DNA from: Luteibacter sp. SG786
GTDB taxonomy: Bacteria; Pseudomonadota; Gammaproteobacteria; Xanthomonadales; Rhodanobacteraceae
Direction of reading: 5' to 3'
Assembly (NCBI RefSeq): GCF_011759605.1
Contig: NZ_JAAOYX010000001.1
Location: 744,001-808,000 of the forward strand
Length of the DNA stretch: 64,000 bases
A program made the translations under genes and the position numbers. Below the pieces are notes generated by a model. It worked only from the letters and a program-made list of their open reading frames with translations. It made no database searches and was not told where the DNA came from. Shown piece by piece: positions 31,233 to 43,217 of the stretch. The stretch's first letter is position 1; each line of letters begins with the position of its first letter.

Positions 31233-31946
31233 GTGAAGCCTGTGGCCACACGTAACCTGCACAGCCAAGTGGTCCGGGAACTGGGGCAACTCATCGTCAG
31301 CGGCAAGCTGGCGCCGGGTGAAGGCCTGCCCCGCGAGGAAGCGCTGGCGGAGCAGATGCAGGTGAGCCGCACCGCATTGCGCGAAGCCATGAAGGTGCTC
31401 GTCGCCAAGGGGTTGATCGAGTCCCGGCAGCGCACCGGAGCCCGCGTGCGTGAGGTCGTGCATTGGAACCAGCTCGACGCCGACGTGCTCGCATGGCGCT
31501 GCGCCCTCATGCCCACCGAGAGCTTCGTCGAGAAGCTGGTGGAGATGCGCGAGGTGATCGAGCCCGCGGCCGCCGCAGCGGCGGCCAGGCGACGGACGCC
31601 GGAGCAGCTGGCCGACTTGAAGCGAGCCTATGAGGCCATGGCGGCCTCGGTGGACCTCGATGCCTGGGCCGAGGCCGACCTGGCATTCCACGAGACCCTC
31701 CTGCGCGCGACGAACAATGAGCTGATCGCTTCGCTCTTTTCCGTGATCGAAACCGCGCTCGGCACCTTTTTCCTGCTGTCCGCGCGGAATTCGGCGAACT
31801 TCAAGGCCGCGCTCCCACATCACGAGAAGGTGTACGAGGCGGTGCGCAGGCGACAGCCCGAGGTCGCGAGGCAGGCGATGCTGAGCATGGTTACGCTGTC
31901 GCGCAACAACATGCGCACCCGGGCGCGGCGCACCAAGGCTGCCTGA
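31233..31946 (+). CDS. GntR/FCD-family transcriptional regulator of sugar genes
   Basis: 237 residues: a winged helix-turn-helix (LHSQVVRELGQLIVSGKLAP, QVSRTALREAMKVLVAKGL) and a helical FCD effector domain with the metal/ligand residues of the group (RRTPEQLADLKRAYEAM, DLAFHETLLRAT, HHEKVYEAVRRR). Closest in style to DgoR-like galactonate regulators. GTG 31233 is chosen because GGAG lies 10 bases before it. The three downstream galactoside genes on the same strand are its likely targets. Confidence 0.85.
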   Translation: MKPVATRNLHSQVVRELGQLIVSGKLAPGEGLPREEALAEQMQVSRTALREAMKVLVAKGLIESRQRTGARVREVVHWNQLDADVLAWRCALMPTESFVEKLVEMREVIEPAAAAAAARRRTPEQLADLKRAYEAMAASVDLDAWAEADLAFHETLLRATNNELIASLFSVIETALGTFFLLSARNSANFKAALPHHEKVYEAVRRRQPEVARQAMLSMVTLSRNNMRTRARRTKAA

Positions 31947-32214
31947 AGGGTTCGTCTCGCCGTGAGGCGGGAATGCTGCATCGCAGCTTGTGGTTCTATA
32001 TTCATAAAATACTACAATTCAACTTCGGTGCCCCGGGGCGGGTCGGTTTTACAGCGCCGCGGTGGAATCGTTCGGGTTCGACAGGGTCTGCACGGCGCGG
32101 TGCGCTTGCGCGCAGCGGAGGAGTGCTCGCCCGTCGTCTGGCTCCGTTTGCGACGAGACGCTACCCAAAGGGGAGTCGAAATGCATTTGAATTGGCGCGG
32201 ATCGTTTTGACCGC
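31947..32214 (+). promoter_or_regulatory. Leader of the galactoside operon
   Basis: This 268-bp gap holds an AT-rich patch near 31990-32025 (CTATATTCATAAAATACTAC) unlike its surroundings, the most likely promoter and operator zone. Its complement has TTGTAGTAT, half of a FadR-family style T-N-G-T-N3-A-C-N-A site. I see no gene here. Confidence 0.4.
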
Positions 32215-33108
32215 ATGACCGAACATGCTCCGCTCGAGATCGGTAACGAACGCCTCAGGCTTCGCGTGTTGCCGCGCCTGGGTGGTGGCATCGCAGCCTT
32301 CGATTGGATCGGGCGCGGCGACAGTGTGCCGCTCATGAGGCCGTGGATAGAGGGCGGAGCGGCAGACCCGAATCGCCTGGCGTGTTACCCCCTGCTGCCG
32401 TGGAGCAACCGAGTTGCCCACGGCGGCTTTTTTTATGGGGAAAGGCGCATCGCACTCGAACGAAACCGTGCGGACGACCCCTGGCCGATCCATGGCCATG
32501 GTTGGCAGCGCGAATGGACCGTTGCGAACCACGAAGACCAGGTGCTGGTGCTGACGATGGAAGAGACATCGCCGGAGGGCTACAGCTATCGGGCCCTGCT
32601 CGGCTATCGACTCGACGGGGACGCGCTGCGCGTGCGCCTCCGTGTGACGAACACGGGCGCAGCGTCGCTGCCGTTCGGGCTCGGACTGCACCCGTTCTTT
32701 CCATTGCACGGCGGGGCCAGGCTGCATGCGCCGGCCGCCTCCGTATGGTTGAACGACGGGAACAGCCCACTGCCCGGGGAATGCGCGGCGCTGCCGGAAG
32801 CCTGGGACTTCAGCCAGCCGCGCGCGTTGCTCGACGGCGCTCTCAATCATGCATTTCGAGGCTGGACGGGCGACGCCACGATCGAGTGGCCGGCTGTGGG
32901 GCTACGCCTCGACATCCAGGCCGACGTCGACACATACGTGCTCTATGTTCCGTCTGGCGAAGCGTTCTTCTGCTTCGAGCCCGTCGATCATCCGATCAAC
33001 GCCTTCCACCTTCCTGGTGGCCCGGTCGCGAACGGAATGACGGACCTCGCGCCAGGCACGAGTCTCGAGCGATCGTTTGCTTTCCGGGTGGAAACCCTCC
33101 AGGGCTGA
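32215..33108 (+). CDS. Aldose 1-epimerase family protein
   Basis: Mutarotases interconvert alpha and beta anomers so galactose can enter the Leloir pathway. The 297-residue protein shows CYPLLPWSNRVAHGGFF, the catalytic His region PIHGHGWQREW, LGLHPFFPLHG and the catalytic Glu region AFFCFEPVDHPINAF. No signal peptide, so cytoplasmic. It is 31 bp upstream of the GH36 gene and probably cotranscribed. Sequence is GalM-like, though the YeaD-type hexose-6-phosphate mutarotases are related. Confidence 0.9.
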   Translation: MTEHAPLEIGNERLRLRVLPRLGGGIAAFDWIGRGDSVPLMRPWIEGGAADPNRLACYPLLPWSNRVAHGGFFYGERRIALERNRADDPWPIHGHGWQREWTVANHEDQVLVLTMEETSPEGYSYRALLGYRLDGDALRVRLRVTNTGAASLPFGLGLHPFFPLHGGARLHAPAASVWLNDGNSPLPGECAALPEAWDFSQPRALLDGALNHAFRGWTGDATIEWPAVGLRLDIQADVDTYVLYVPSGEAFFCFEPVDHPINAFHLPGGPVANGMTDLAPGTSLERSFAFRVETLQG

Positions 33109-33139
33109 ATGTCATGGCGACGAAGAGGAAGAATCCGCA

Positions 33140-35371
33140 GTGAACCGTCCATCCCCCATTGTTCGTTTGCTCATCGCTTTCGCTTCGTGCTTGCTCGCTG
33201 CCACCGCTGTGGCGCGCACGGAGGATGCGACACCGCGCTACGATGCCGCGCATCGCGTCTTCCGCATCGATGCGGGCGACGTCACTTATGCCATGGGCGT
33301 CAACGCCGACGGCTTTCTGCAAACGCTGTACTGGGGCGCGCGGCTCGCGCCGGACGATCCGCTCGGGCCGGCGGTTCCCGCAGTGGAGCGCTCGTCGTTC
33401 GACCCCGCCGGCAGCCTTACGCCGCAGGAATACGCCGGATGGGGCGGCGCGATGACGGCCACGCCCGCCTTGAAGTTGCGCTTCGACGACGGCAATCGCG
33501 ATGTCGTGCTGCGCTACGACAGCTATCGCATCGACAAGGGTGCGCTTTCGATTCGTCTGCGGGATGCGCAGGCCGGCGTCACGGTGGACCTGCGCTACAC
33601 GGCGGATGCTGCCACCGGCATCGTGGGGCGTTCGGCCCGAATCGAGAACACGGGTACACAGGCCCTGACCATCGATGCTGCCGCGGCCGCCACCTGGAAC
33701 CTGCCGCGCGGCGATTACTCCCTTCGCTATCTCACGGGAACGTGGGCCGGCGAGTGGCACCTGCAGACGCGTGCCGTCACGCCGGGCGCCACCGTGCTGG
33801 AAAGCCGCCGTGGCAGTACCGGCGACGAGAACAATCCGTGGTTCGCGATCGGCAGGGGCGACGCCTGGAACGAAGAACAGGGCGACGTGTGGTTCGGCGC
33901 CCTCGCCTGGAGCGGAAACTGGCGTATCCAGGTCGACGAGGACATCCTCGGCCAGGTTCGCGTGACGGGAGGGTACAACCCCTTCGATTTCGCCTATCGG
34001 CTGCCGCCCGGGAAGGTGCTGGAGACGCCGGTGTTCTATGCCGGCTATACGGGGCAGGGTATCGGTGCGGCGTCCCGCCTGCTGCATCGTTTCGAGCGGG
34101 ACCGCGTGCTGCCCGGCGGCGCCGCCGCCAAGCTTCGTCCCGTGCTTTACAACTCGTGGGAGGCCACCGAATTCAAGGTGGACGAGGCAGGGCAGGAACG
34201 GTTGGCCGAGAAGGCGGCCGCGCTCGGTGTCGAACGCTTCGTCGTCGACGACGGCTGGTTTGGCGCCCGCGACAACGATCGCGCCGGCCTGGGCGACTGG
34301 GTGGTGAACCGGCGCAAGTTTCCCAACGGGCTGAAGCCACTGATCGACAAGGTGCACGGCCTTGGCATGAGTTTCGGTTTATGGGTCGAGCCCGAGATGG
34401 TGAATCCCGACAGCGATCTTTATCGCGCCCACCCGGATTGGGTTCTCCACTTCCCCGGACGCCAGCGTAGCGAGGGTCGCCACCAGCTTGTGCTGAATCT
34501 TGCGCGCGAGGACGTGAAAGCCCACGTGCTGGCCGTGCTCGACGGGCTGCTCAAGGACAACGATATCCAGTTCCTCAAATGGGACTACAACCGCAACTGG
34601 TCGGAGCCGGGCTGGCCGCAGATGTCGCCGGACGAGCAGCAGAAGGTGTACGTCGCTTATGTGCACAATCTCTACGACATCCTGCGGGAACTGCGTGCCC
34701 GGCATCCAGGTGTCGAGATCGAATCGTGCTCCGGCGGCGGCGCGCGCGTCGATCTCGGCATCATGGCGCTTACCGACGAGGTATGGCCGTCCGACAACAC
34801 GGATCCCTCGGACCGGCTTTCCATCCAGGATGGGTTTTCCTATGCCTATGCGCCCGCGGTCATGATGGCCTGGGTGACGGGTTCGCCCAATTGGGTGAAT
34901 GCGCGCAGCAGTTCATTGGACTTCCGTTTCCTTTCCGCCATGCAGGGTGGCCTGGGCATCGGTGCGAACCTGCTGGAATGGTCGCCCGCAGAAGAGGCCA
35001 CGGCGCGCAACTACGTTGCCGCGTACAAGTCGATACGCGCCACGGTGCAGCGCGGTGCGCTCTACCGCCTTTTGTCGCCGCAGGACCGCGCACCCTGGTC
35101 CGCCACCGAATCGGTCGCCGGTGACGGCAGGCAGGCCGTACTGTTTGCTTTCCAGCGGCAAGGTGAGGAAGCGCGCCCGTTCCCGACCTTGCGCCTGCGC
35201 GGCCTCGATGAGAAAGCGCGCTATCGCTATCGCGTCATCCATGGCCAGGTAGCGGCCGGAACGCCCGACGTGGCCAGTGGCGCCTATTGGATGCAGCGAG
35301 GCCTCGACCTCGTGATGAAGGGCGATCTGCAAGCCGCTGGATTGATCTTCGAACGCACCGACGCTCGCTGA
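33140..35371 (+). CDS. Exported alpha-galactosidase, GH36 family
   Basis: The 743-residue enzyme has a signal peptide (LLIAFASCLLAATAVA), so it should work in the periplasm or outside. GH36 signatures are complete: VLYNSWEATEFKVDE, VDDGWFGARDNDRAGLGDW, the nucleophile Asp in IQFLKWDYNRNW, CSGGGARVDLGIM and the acid/base Asp in EVWPSDNTDPSDRLS. Such enzymes release galactose from raffinose and stachyose. GTG 33140 is used, with GAGGAA about nine bases before. It is followed 97 bp later by a second alpha-galactosidase of another family. Confidence 0.93.
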   Translation: MNRPSPIVRLLIAFASCLLAATAVARTEDATPRYDAAHRVFRIDAGDVTYAMGVNADGFLQTLYWGARLAPDDPLGPAVPAVERSSFDPAGSLTPQEYAGWGGAMTATPALKLRFDDGNRDVVLRYDSYRIDKGALSIRLRDAQAGVTVDLRYTADAATGIVGRSARIENTGTQALTIDAAAAATWNLPRGDYSLRYLTGTWAGEWHLQTRAVTPGATVLESRRGSTGDENNPWFAIGRGDAWNEEQGDVWFGALAWSGNWRIQVDEDILGQVRVTGGYNPFDFAYRLPPGKVLETPVFYAGYTGQGIGAASRLLHRFERDRVLPGGAAAKLRPVLYNSWEATEFKVDEAGQERLAEKAAALGVERFVVDDGWFGARDNDRAGLGDWVVNRRKFPNGLKPLIDKVHGLGMSFGLWVEPEMVNPDSDLYRAHPDWVLHFPGRQRSEGRHQLVLNLAREDVKAHVLAVLDGLLKDNDIQFLKWDYNRNWSEPGWPQMSPDEQQKVYVAYVHNLYDILRELRARHPGVEIESCSGGGARVDLGIMALTDEVWPSDNTDPSDRLSIQDGFSYAYAPAVMMAWVTGSPNWVNARSSSLDFRFLSAMQGGLGIGANLLEWSPAEEATARNYVAAYKSIRATVQRGALYRLLSPQDRAPWSATESVAGDGRQAVLFAFQRQGEEARPFPTLRLRGLDEKARYRYRVIHGQVAAGTPDVASGAYWMQRGLDLVMKGDLQAAGLIFERTDAR

Positions 35372-35468
35372 CGAATCGTGCCCCCTTGGGGGCGCGCGCA
35401 TGCCTTCGTTTCCATGGGTCCATCGATCGGCGTTCGCCATAGGACGCCCCAACTTTCGGAGTTGCGCC

Positions 35469-37691
35469 ATGAACGTTCGCCATGATTTGCCCGCTGCTTC
35501 CACCCCCGCGCACGTACGGAGCGTGCTGTCTCTAGCGCGCTCGCGTCTGGCCCTGGCCTGCGGGTTGACGCTCATCGCCTCAACCGCCATGGCACAGGTG
35601 AATGGCGCCGGCCATGCGCCGTATCTGGGCTGGAGCAGTTTCAGTCAGCAGACGATCGATCCCGGCTTCCTCACCCAGGAGAACATGCGCAGGCAGTCCG
35701 ATGCATTGGCGGCGTCCGGTCTGCAGGAGCATGGGTATACCTACATTAACCTCGATTCCGGTTGGCAGGGTGGCTTCGATGCCAATGGACGCCCGACGCC
35801 GGATCTCGCAACGTTTCCCGACATCAAGGCACTGATCGATCACATTCACGACAACGGACAAAAGGCGGGGATTTATTGGATACCCGGCGTGGAAGAGCCT
35901 GCGGTGCAAGCCAATTCGCCCATTCTCGGTACGGCGTTGCATATCCAGGACATTCTTGCGGTGCCGCATCGCGCAGGCAATGCGTTCGGCGGACCCGGCG
36001 AGTCGCCGTACCATTACAAGATCGACTTCAGTAAACCCGGTGCGCAGGAATACATCGACTCCGTCGTGGCCTTGTTCGCATCGTGGGGTGTGGATTTCAT
36101 CAAGCTTGATGGCGTCACGCCGGGCTCCTATAGCGATGACTTGCGCATCGACAATCGGGACGACGTGGCGGCCTGGTCCAAAGCCATCGCGCGCACTGGC
36201 AAGCCCATCTGGTTGACGGTGTCGTGGGCCGTGGACAAGGACTACCTGGACGTTTGGCAGAATTATTCGAACGCGCGTCGCATCGATGACGACGTCGAAT
36301 GCGAGAGCCGCTGCGCCACCCTCACCAACTGGCCCCGCATCGAAAAGCGCTTTCGCGACCTGCCGTCATGGCAAGACGCGGCAGGCCCGACGAAAGGATG
36401 GAACGACCTCGATTCGCTGGACATCGGCGACGGGGAGGGCGACGGCTTGAGCGTGGATGAAAAACGCTCGGCAGTCACGCTGTGGGCGATGGCGAATGCG
36501 CCGCTTTACCTCGGGGGCGACCTCACCCGCCTTGACGAAACCGGCAAACAACTTGCCGGGAATGACGAAGTGATCGCAGTCGATCAGTCCGGCAAGCCCG
36601 CGACGCAGGTCGTGGGAGGCGACTTGCCCGTATGGGTAAGCGACCTCGGCGGCGGTCGCTTCTACGTCGCGATGTTCAATATGAACGCGACGCGGGCCGT
36701 GGTCGAGTTGCCGTGGCGTGTGCTGGGCGTCAACGGTGCCCGCCGCCTCCGCGATCTGTGGAGTCATCGCGAACTGGGGCCCTCGTTCGGTGCGTATCGG
36801 ACGGAACTCCCAGGCCATGGTACGCAGCTGCTCCTGGTTGAAGCACTGCCCGGTACGGCGCCGACGTCACCCAGTAGTGGGTACGAGGCGGAGCAGGCCT
36901 CCCTGTCCGGGAGTGCCGCGGTGGCGTCGTGCGTCGGTTGCTCGGGTGGCCTCAAGGTAGGTGGCCTCGGGCTGGGTGCCGAGAATGCGGTGTCTTTCGA
37001 TCGCGTGTTTGCACCGCGGGACGGTGTCTATTACATGCAGGTCGATTCGCTCACGTTGGGCCTGCGCTCCTATCTGTATCAGATCAACGATGGGCCGCTG
37101 CGTACGTTCAACAGCGGAGGCGGTAGCTTCCAACTGCCATCCAGCAGCCATCTGCCGGTATGCCTGCACCGGGGGTTCAATCGCATCCGCTTTGGCAATG
37201 CGGTGAGCTATCCACCGGATCTCGATCGCATCGTGGTGCACGGCCGAGGTGACGCAGCGCTCCCGGCCGCGGTGACCTACGAAGCGGAGGCCGCGACGCT
37301 CGGTGGCAGCGTCACCTCCGGTTTCGCCAATTACTACTCCGGTCTCGCGAAGGCAGGAAACATCGGCGGCGGCGCCGCCAACAGCGTCACGTTCCCGTCA
37401 GTGCGCGTACCTGTGGCGGGGAGATATCAACTGGAGATCGACTACGCCACCAGCGGCCCGCGCTCGCTTTACCTTGCCATCAATGGAGGAACGCCGCGCA
37501 AGCTCGATCTGGACGGAAGCAGTTTCGACGACCCGGTGGCGAAGGTGCTCGAGGTGTCGCTCAAGGCGGGAACGAACACCATCGCACTGGGCAATCCGGA
37601 TGCACCTGCCCCGGACCTGGACCGCATCGTCGTCGCGCCATCGGTGAAGTCTGCGTGGCTCGGTGCTTCGGTGGATGAATGCCCGCGCTAG
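35469..37691 (+). CDS. Exported alpha-galactosidase-like GH27 protein with two carbohydrate-binding modules
   Basis: 740 residues. A signal ends near TLIASTAMA. The GH27-like barrel (about 45-330) includes LGWSSFSQQTID, YTYINLDSGWQGG, the nucleophile Asp in WGVDFIKLDGVTPGS and the likely acid/base in RRIDDDVECESRC. A beta domain follows, then two CBM35-like modules starting YEAEQASLSGSAAV and YEAEAATLGGSVTS, each ending PDLDRIVV. It differs from plant-type GH27 (KYD in place of KLD), so activity on another alpha-galactoside or beta-L-arabinopyranoside is possible. GGAG lies seven bases before ATG 35469. Confidence 0.85.
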   Translation: MNVRHDLPAASTPAHVRSVLSLARSRLALACGLTLIASTAMAQVNGAGHAPYLGWSSFSQQTIDPGFLTQENMRRQSDALAASGLQEHGYTYINLDSGWQGGFDANGRPTPDLATFPDIKALIDHIHDNGQKAGIYWIPGVEEPAVQANSPILGTALHIQDILAVPHRAGNAFGGPGESPYHYKIDFSKPGAQEYIDSVVALFASWGVDFIKLDGVTPGSYSDDLRIDNRDDVAAWSKAIARTGKPIWLTVSWAVDKDYLDVWQNYSNARRIDDDVECESRCATLTNWPRIEKRFRDLPSWQDAAGPTKGWNDLDSLDIGDGEGDGLSVDEKRSAVTLWAMANAPLYLGGDLTRLDETGKQLAGNDEVIAVDQSGKPATQVVGGDLPVWVSDLGGGRFYVAMFNMNATRAVVELPWRVLGVNGARRLRDLWSHRELGPSFGAYRTELPGHGTQLLLVEALPGTAPTSPSSGYEAEQASLSGSAAVASCVGCSGGLKVGGLGLGAENAVSFDRVFAPRDGVYYMQVDSLTLGLRSYLYQINDGPLRTFNSGGGSFQLPSSSHLPVCLHRGFNRIRFGNAVSYPPDLDRIVVHGRGDAALPAAVTYEAEAATLGGSVTSGFANYYSGLAKAGNIGGGAANSVTFPSVRVPVAGRYQLEIDYATSGPRSLYLAINGGTPRKLDLDGSSFDDPVAKVLEVSLKAGTNTIALGNPDAPAPDLDRIVVAPSVKSAWLGASVDECPR

Positions 37692-37795
37692 CGGATACAT
37701 CTGTGGAGACGATCTAGCTGAGGACTTCACGTCGCCCCGATGCGTGGGCGGCGACGCTGCCTCCATCGCTAGGCGATCATGCGGGGAGTACGGTC

Positions 37796-38005
37796 ATGGC
37801 TACGATGGCATCCGGTTCGCATACCAGCACCATCGGTGCGCTCGCGGCGGGCAAGTTGCTTGCGAAGGCGACGGGCGGGCGGTGGGGGCCGGCCATTCTC
37901 ATCCTCACCGGCATCATCCTGCTCCGGAAACGCGCCGCCGCACGGGCGGCGCGCCGGGTTCGCTCCGATATCGCGGACGTCGATGAACTCGACGCGCCGC
38001 GGTAG
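37796..38005 (+). CDS. Small membrane protein of unknown function
   Basis: 69 residues with a glycine-rich N-terminus, one membrane helix (WGPAILILTGIILLRKR) with a positive stop, and an acidic tail ending DVDELDAPR. GGGGAG lies seven bases before ATG 37796. The stop is only 3 bp from the end of the convergent small gene. Unknown. Confidence 0.6.
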   Translation: MATMASGSHTSTIGALAAGKLLAKATGGRWGPAILILTGIILLRKRAAARAARRVRSDIADVDELDAPR

Positions 38006-38008
38006 CGA

Positions 38009-38152
38009 TTACTTCCTCTGGTTGTCCTCGCCAGTATCGTCCAGGGGGTCGCCGCTGGCGTCCGTCGGCGGCTGCTCCGTAGGGCCACGCCGGTCTTTGG
38101 GCGGTATATCCTGGCCTGGCTGCTGCGGTGGACGATTTTTCTCATTGGCCAT
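38009..38152 (-). CDS. 47-residue hydrophilic, proline-rich protein
   Basis: A short gene starting MANEKNRPPQQPGQDIPPKD and ending GDPLDDTGEDNQRK. It is charged, without hydrophobic core, so probably disordered. The Shine-Dalgarno GGAGAG six bases before ATG 38152 and the tight tail-to-tail fit with the 69-residue gene argue it is real. Function unknown. Confidence 0.55.
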   Translation of the reverse strand: MANEKNRPPQQPGQDIPPKDRRGPTEQPPTDASGDPLDDTGEDNQRK

Positions 38153-38236
38153 GTCGGGCTCTCCGTCTCGTGGAAGGGCCACCATGACCTGCCGCGGCTC
38201 ACGATGATGTGCGTGGCTCGTGATTGATTCGTCGCG

Positions 38237-38527
38237 TCAGTGCGCTGTCCCCTTACGTAAGGGAGCGACTACAGACCTCACCGGAAGGCCGACGCGGACC
38301 GGTGCTTCGGCATCGCTCGCCTGCTCGGTCAGGAGCGGCGTGACGACCGTCATCCACCCTTCGGCGAATGAGCGGACGTCGTTCGGCCACTCGTCCGGCG
38401 TATAGCTGGACATGGCTTGCGACAAGGCGGCGACGAGCGTGGCGGGCTCGGGATGGGTGGATATGGCGGCTTCGAGCGCCGATTCGAGTGCCGCCAGCTT
38501 CCCGAGAAGGTAGGTATGGTCGTCCAT
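38237..38527 (-). CDS. Hypothetical 96-residue protein
   Basis: MDDHTYLLGKLAALESALEA opens an alpha-helical, soluble protein with a Trp-rich middle (YTPDEWPNDVRSFAEGWMTV). No signal or membrane helix. ATG 38527 is preferred (AAGGA nine bases before); an in-frame ATG at 38545 adds six residues. No family recognised. It points away from the response regulator downstream on the other strand. Confidence 0.55.
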   Translation of the reverse strand: MDDHTYLLGKLAALESALEAAISTHPEPATLVAALSQAMSSYTPDEWPNDVRSFAEGWMTVVTPLLTEQASDAEAPVRVGLPVRSVVAPLRKGTAH

Positions 38528-38666
38528 GGGGGGATGTCCTTGCATGATCCTGGGAGCGGCGGTGCCGTTGGCGACCGCGGTTCCATTGTGCGTCGTTGTC
38601 CGTGGGCTGCGCGCGCAGTCCGGCAGCAGGCCTTGGCGAATGCCTACATGCTACTGCGTCGAACGA

Positions 38667-38690
38667 TGACACGATCATCAGGTCGTGTCA
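38667..38690. promoter_or_regulatory. Inverted repeat upstream of response regulator gene
   Basis: TGACACGA and TCGTGTCA form a perfect 8-bp inverted repeat with an 8-nt spacer, about 160 bp before the response regulator start and 140 bp before the gene at 38527. A dimeric regulator site is the simplest reading. The rest of the 38528-38850 gap shows no gene. Confidence 0.5.
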
Positions 38691-38850
38691 CGTCGCGCGG
38701 CGTTGTGATACCGCTACATAAAGCGGCGCCAGGTCACGATCATACCGTCACGCTGGTTGTCTCGCCTGCACATCTGGCATTGTATGCATTCGCAGGCGGC
38801 GTCCGGACCGGGTCCGGCGCCTAGAACAGTCGGCCCAGGGAGGGCTCTAA

Positions 38851-39504
38851 ATGATTAACGTTGTTTTGGTCGACGACCATGAACTGGTCAGGACCGGCTT
38901 TCGGATGATCCTGCAACAGCAGGCGGATCTTCGGATCAGGGGGGAGGCCAGTTCGGCGGAGGAGGGCCTGCGGCTCATCCGATCGCATTCGCCCGACATC
39001 GCGCTGGTTGATGTCCATATGCCCGGCATGAGTGGCGTGGAACTCACGGAACGCATCATCCGTGCCAAGTTGCGCACGAATGTCGTCATTCTCACCGTGG
39101 TGGACGATGCCCGCTTTCCGAAGCGGCTTCTCGACGCCGGCGCGCTCGGTTACCTCACCAAGGGCTGTTCGTCGGAAGAACTGCTCAGCGCGGTACGCCA
39201 GGTCGCTTCGGGGCGTCGCTACCTGGCGCCCACCGTGGCGCAACAGCTGGCGCTGGCCACGTTGGACGGCTCGGATTCCCCGTTCGACACGCTGTCCACC
39301 CGCGAAATGGAGGTGTCCATGATGCTTGTACGTGGCATGCCGCTCACGTCGATCGGCGAGCGTCTGAACCTGAGTCCGAAAACCGTTTCGACGTACAAGC
39401 AGCGCCTCATGGAGAAGCTGCACGTCGAGCATGTGGTGGGCCTGGCTCACCTGATGACGGTGCACGGGCTACTCGACACGCACAACCACCAGGTCGGAAG
39501 CTGA
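38851..39504 (+). CDS. NarL/UvrY-type response regulator
   Basis: 217 residues: a receiver domain with acidic pocket D8-D9, phosphoacceptor Asp54 (IALVDVHMPGMSG), Thr82 region (VILTVVDD) and Lys (YLTKGCSSEE), then a LuxR-type HTH (LSTREMEVSMMLVRGMPLTS, LSPKTVSTYKQRLMEKL). Sequence style matches UvrY/GacA. No sensor kinase is adjacent and, unlike in E. coli, uvrC is not next to it. GGGAGGG precedes the ATG. Targets are unknown; GacA-like boxes occur 9-12 kb upstream. Confidence 0.88.
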   Translation: MINVVLVDDHELVRTGFRMILQQQADLRIRGEASSAEEGLRLIRSHSPDIALVDVHMPGMSGVELTERIIRAKLRTNVVILTVVDDARFPKRLLDAGALGYLTKGCSSEELLSAVRQVASGRRYLAPTVAQQLALATLDGSDSPFDTLSTREMEVSMMLVRGMPLTSIGERLNLSPKTVSTYKQRLMEKLHVEHVVGLAHLMTVHGLLDTHNHQVGS

Positions 39505-39523
39505 TTCCTTCCGTTACGCATAA

Positions 39524-39552
39524 AAAAACGCCGGGCTTGACCCGGCGTTTTT
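39524..39552. terminator. Bidirectional terminator between response regulator and rne
   Basis: AAAAACGCCGGG and CCCGGCGTTTTT form a 12-bp stem with a CTTGA loop; A and T tracts allow termination in both directions for the two convergent genes. Confidence 0.93.
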
Positions 39553-39561
39553 CGTTTCGCA

Positions 39562-42867
<3,306 letters not shown>

Positions 42868-43217
42868 TGTAGGTTCCTCGGCCTTGCCGCGCGGCCGCGC
42901 GCCGCGGTGGCGCCCATGTGGCGGCCTGCCGGGGATCGCGCCGCAGCGGTGAGGCTTCAAGCGGCATGGGATCCGGGACCGATGCCTGGACCCGGCGTGA
43001 TTCGTGAATAAGCGCCTTGCAACCGGTCCGCGTCCCTACGGATTAGCCGGACAACCGCAACCCGAACCGCTACGATGTGGGGTGTTCTCGCCTTCCGACC
43101 CCTCGGCCGGACTGGCGTCACACTCGCCTTACGCGGCGGCACCGGCACCCCGCGAGAGATGAGTCTTCAGCGGAGCCTGGCGCTCGCCGAGTATCCTATC
43201 AATTTCGAGTTTTATCA
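42868..43217 (-). promoter_or_regulatory. Long rne leader / rne-rluC divergent promoter region
   Basis: 350 bp with no gene. In E. coli the rne messenger has a leader of about 360 nt that RNase E cleaves to control itself, and the spacing here would allow the same. An AT-rich block at 43195-43217 next to rluC probably holds promoters for both directions. Confidence 0.45.

Noticed and set aside
32050-32110. GGTTCGACAGGG motif resembling the start of tmRNA
   Set aside because: There is no tag-peptide frame, no tRNA-like end with CCA and no matching 3' half; it is a chance match in the galactoside leader.
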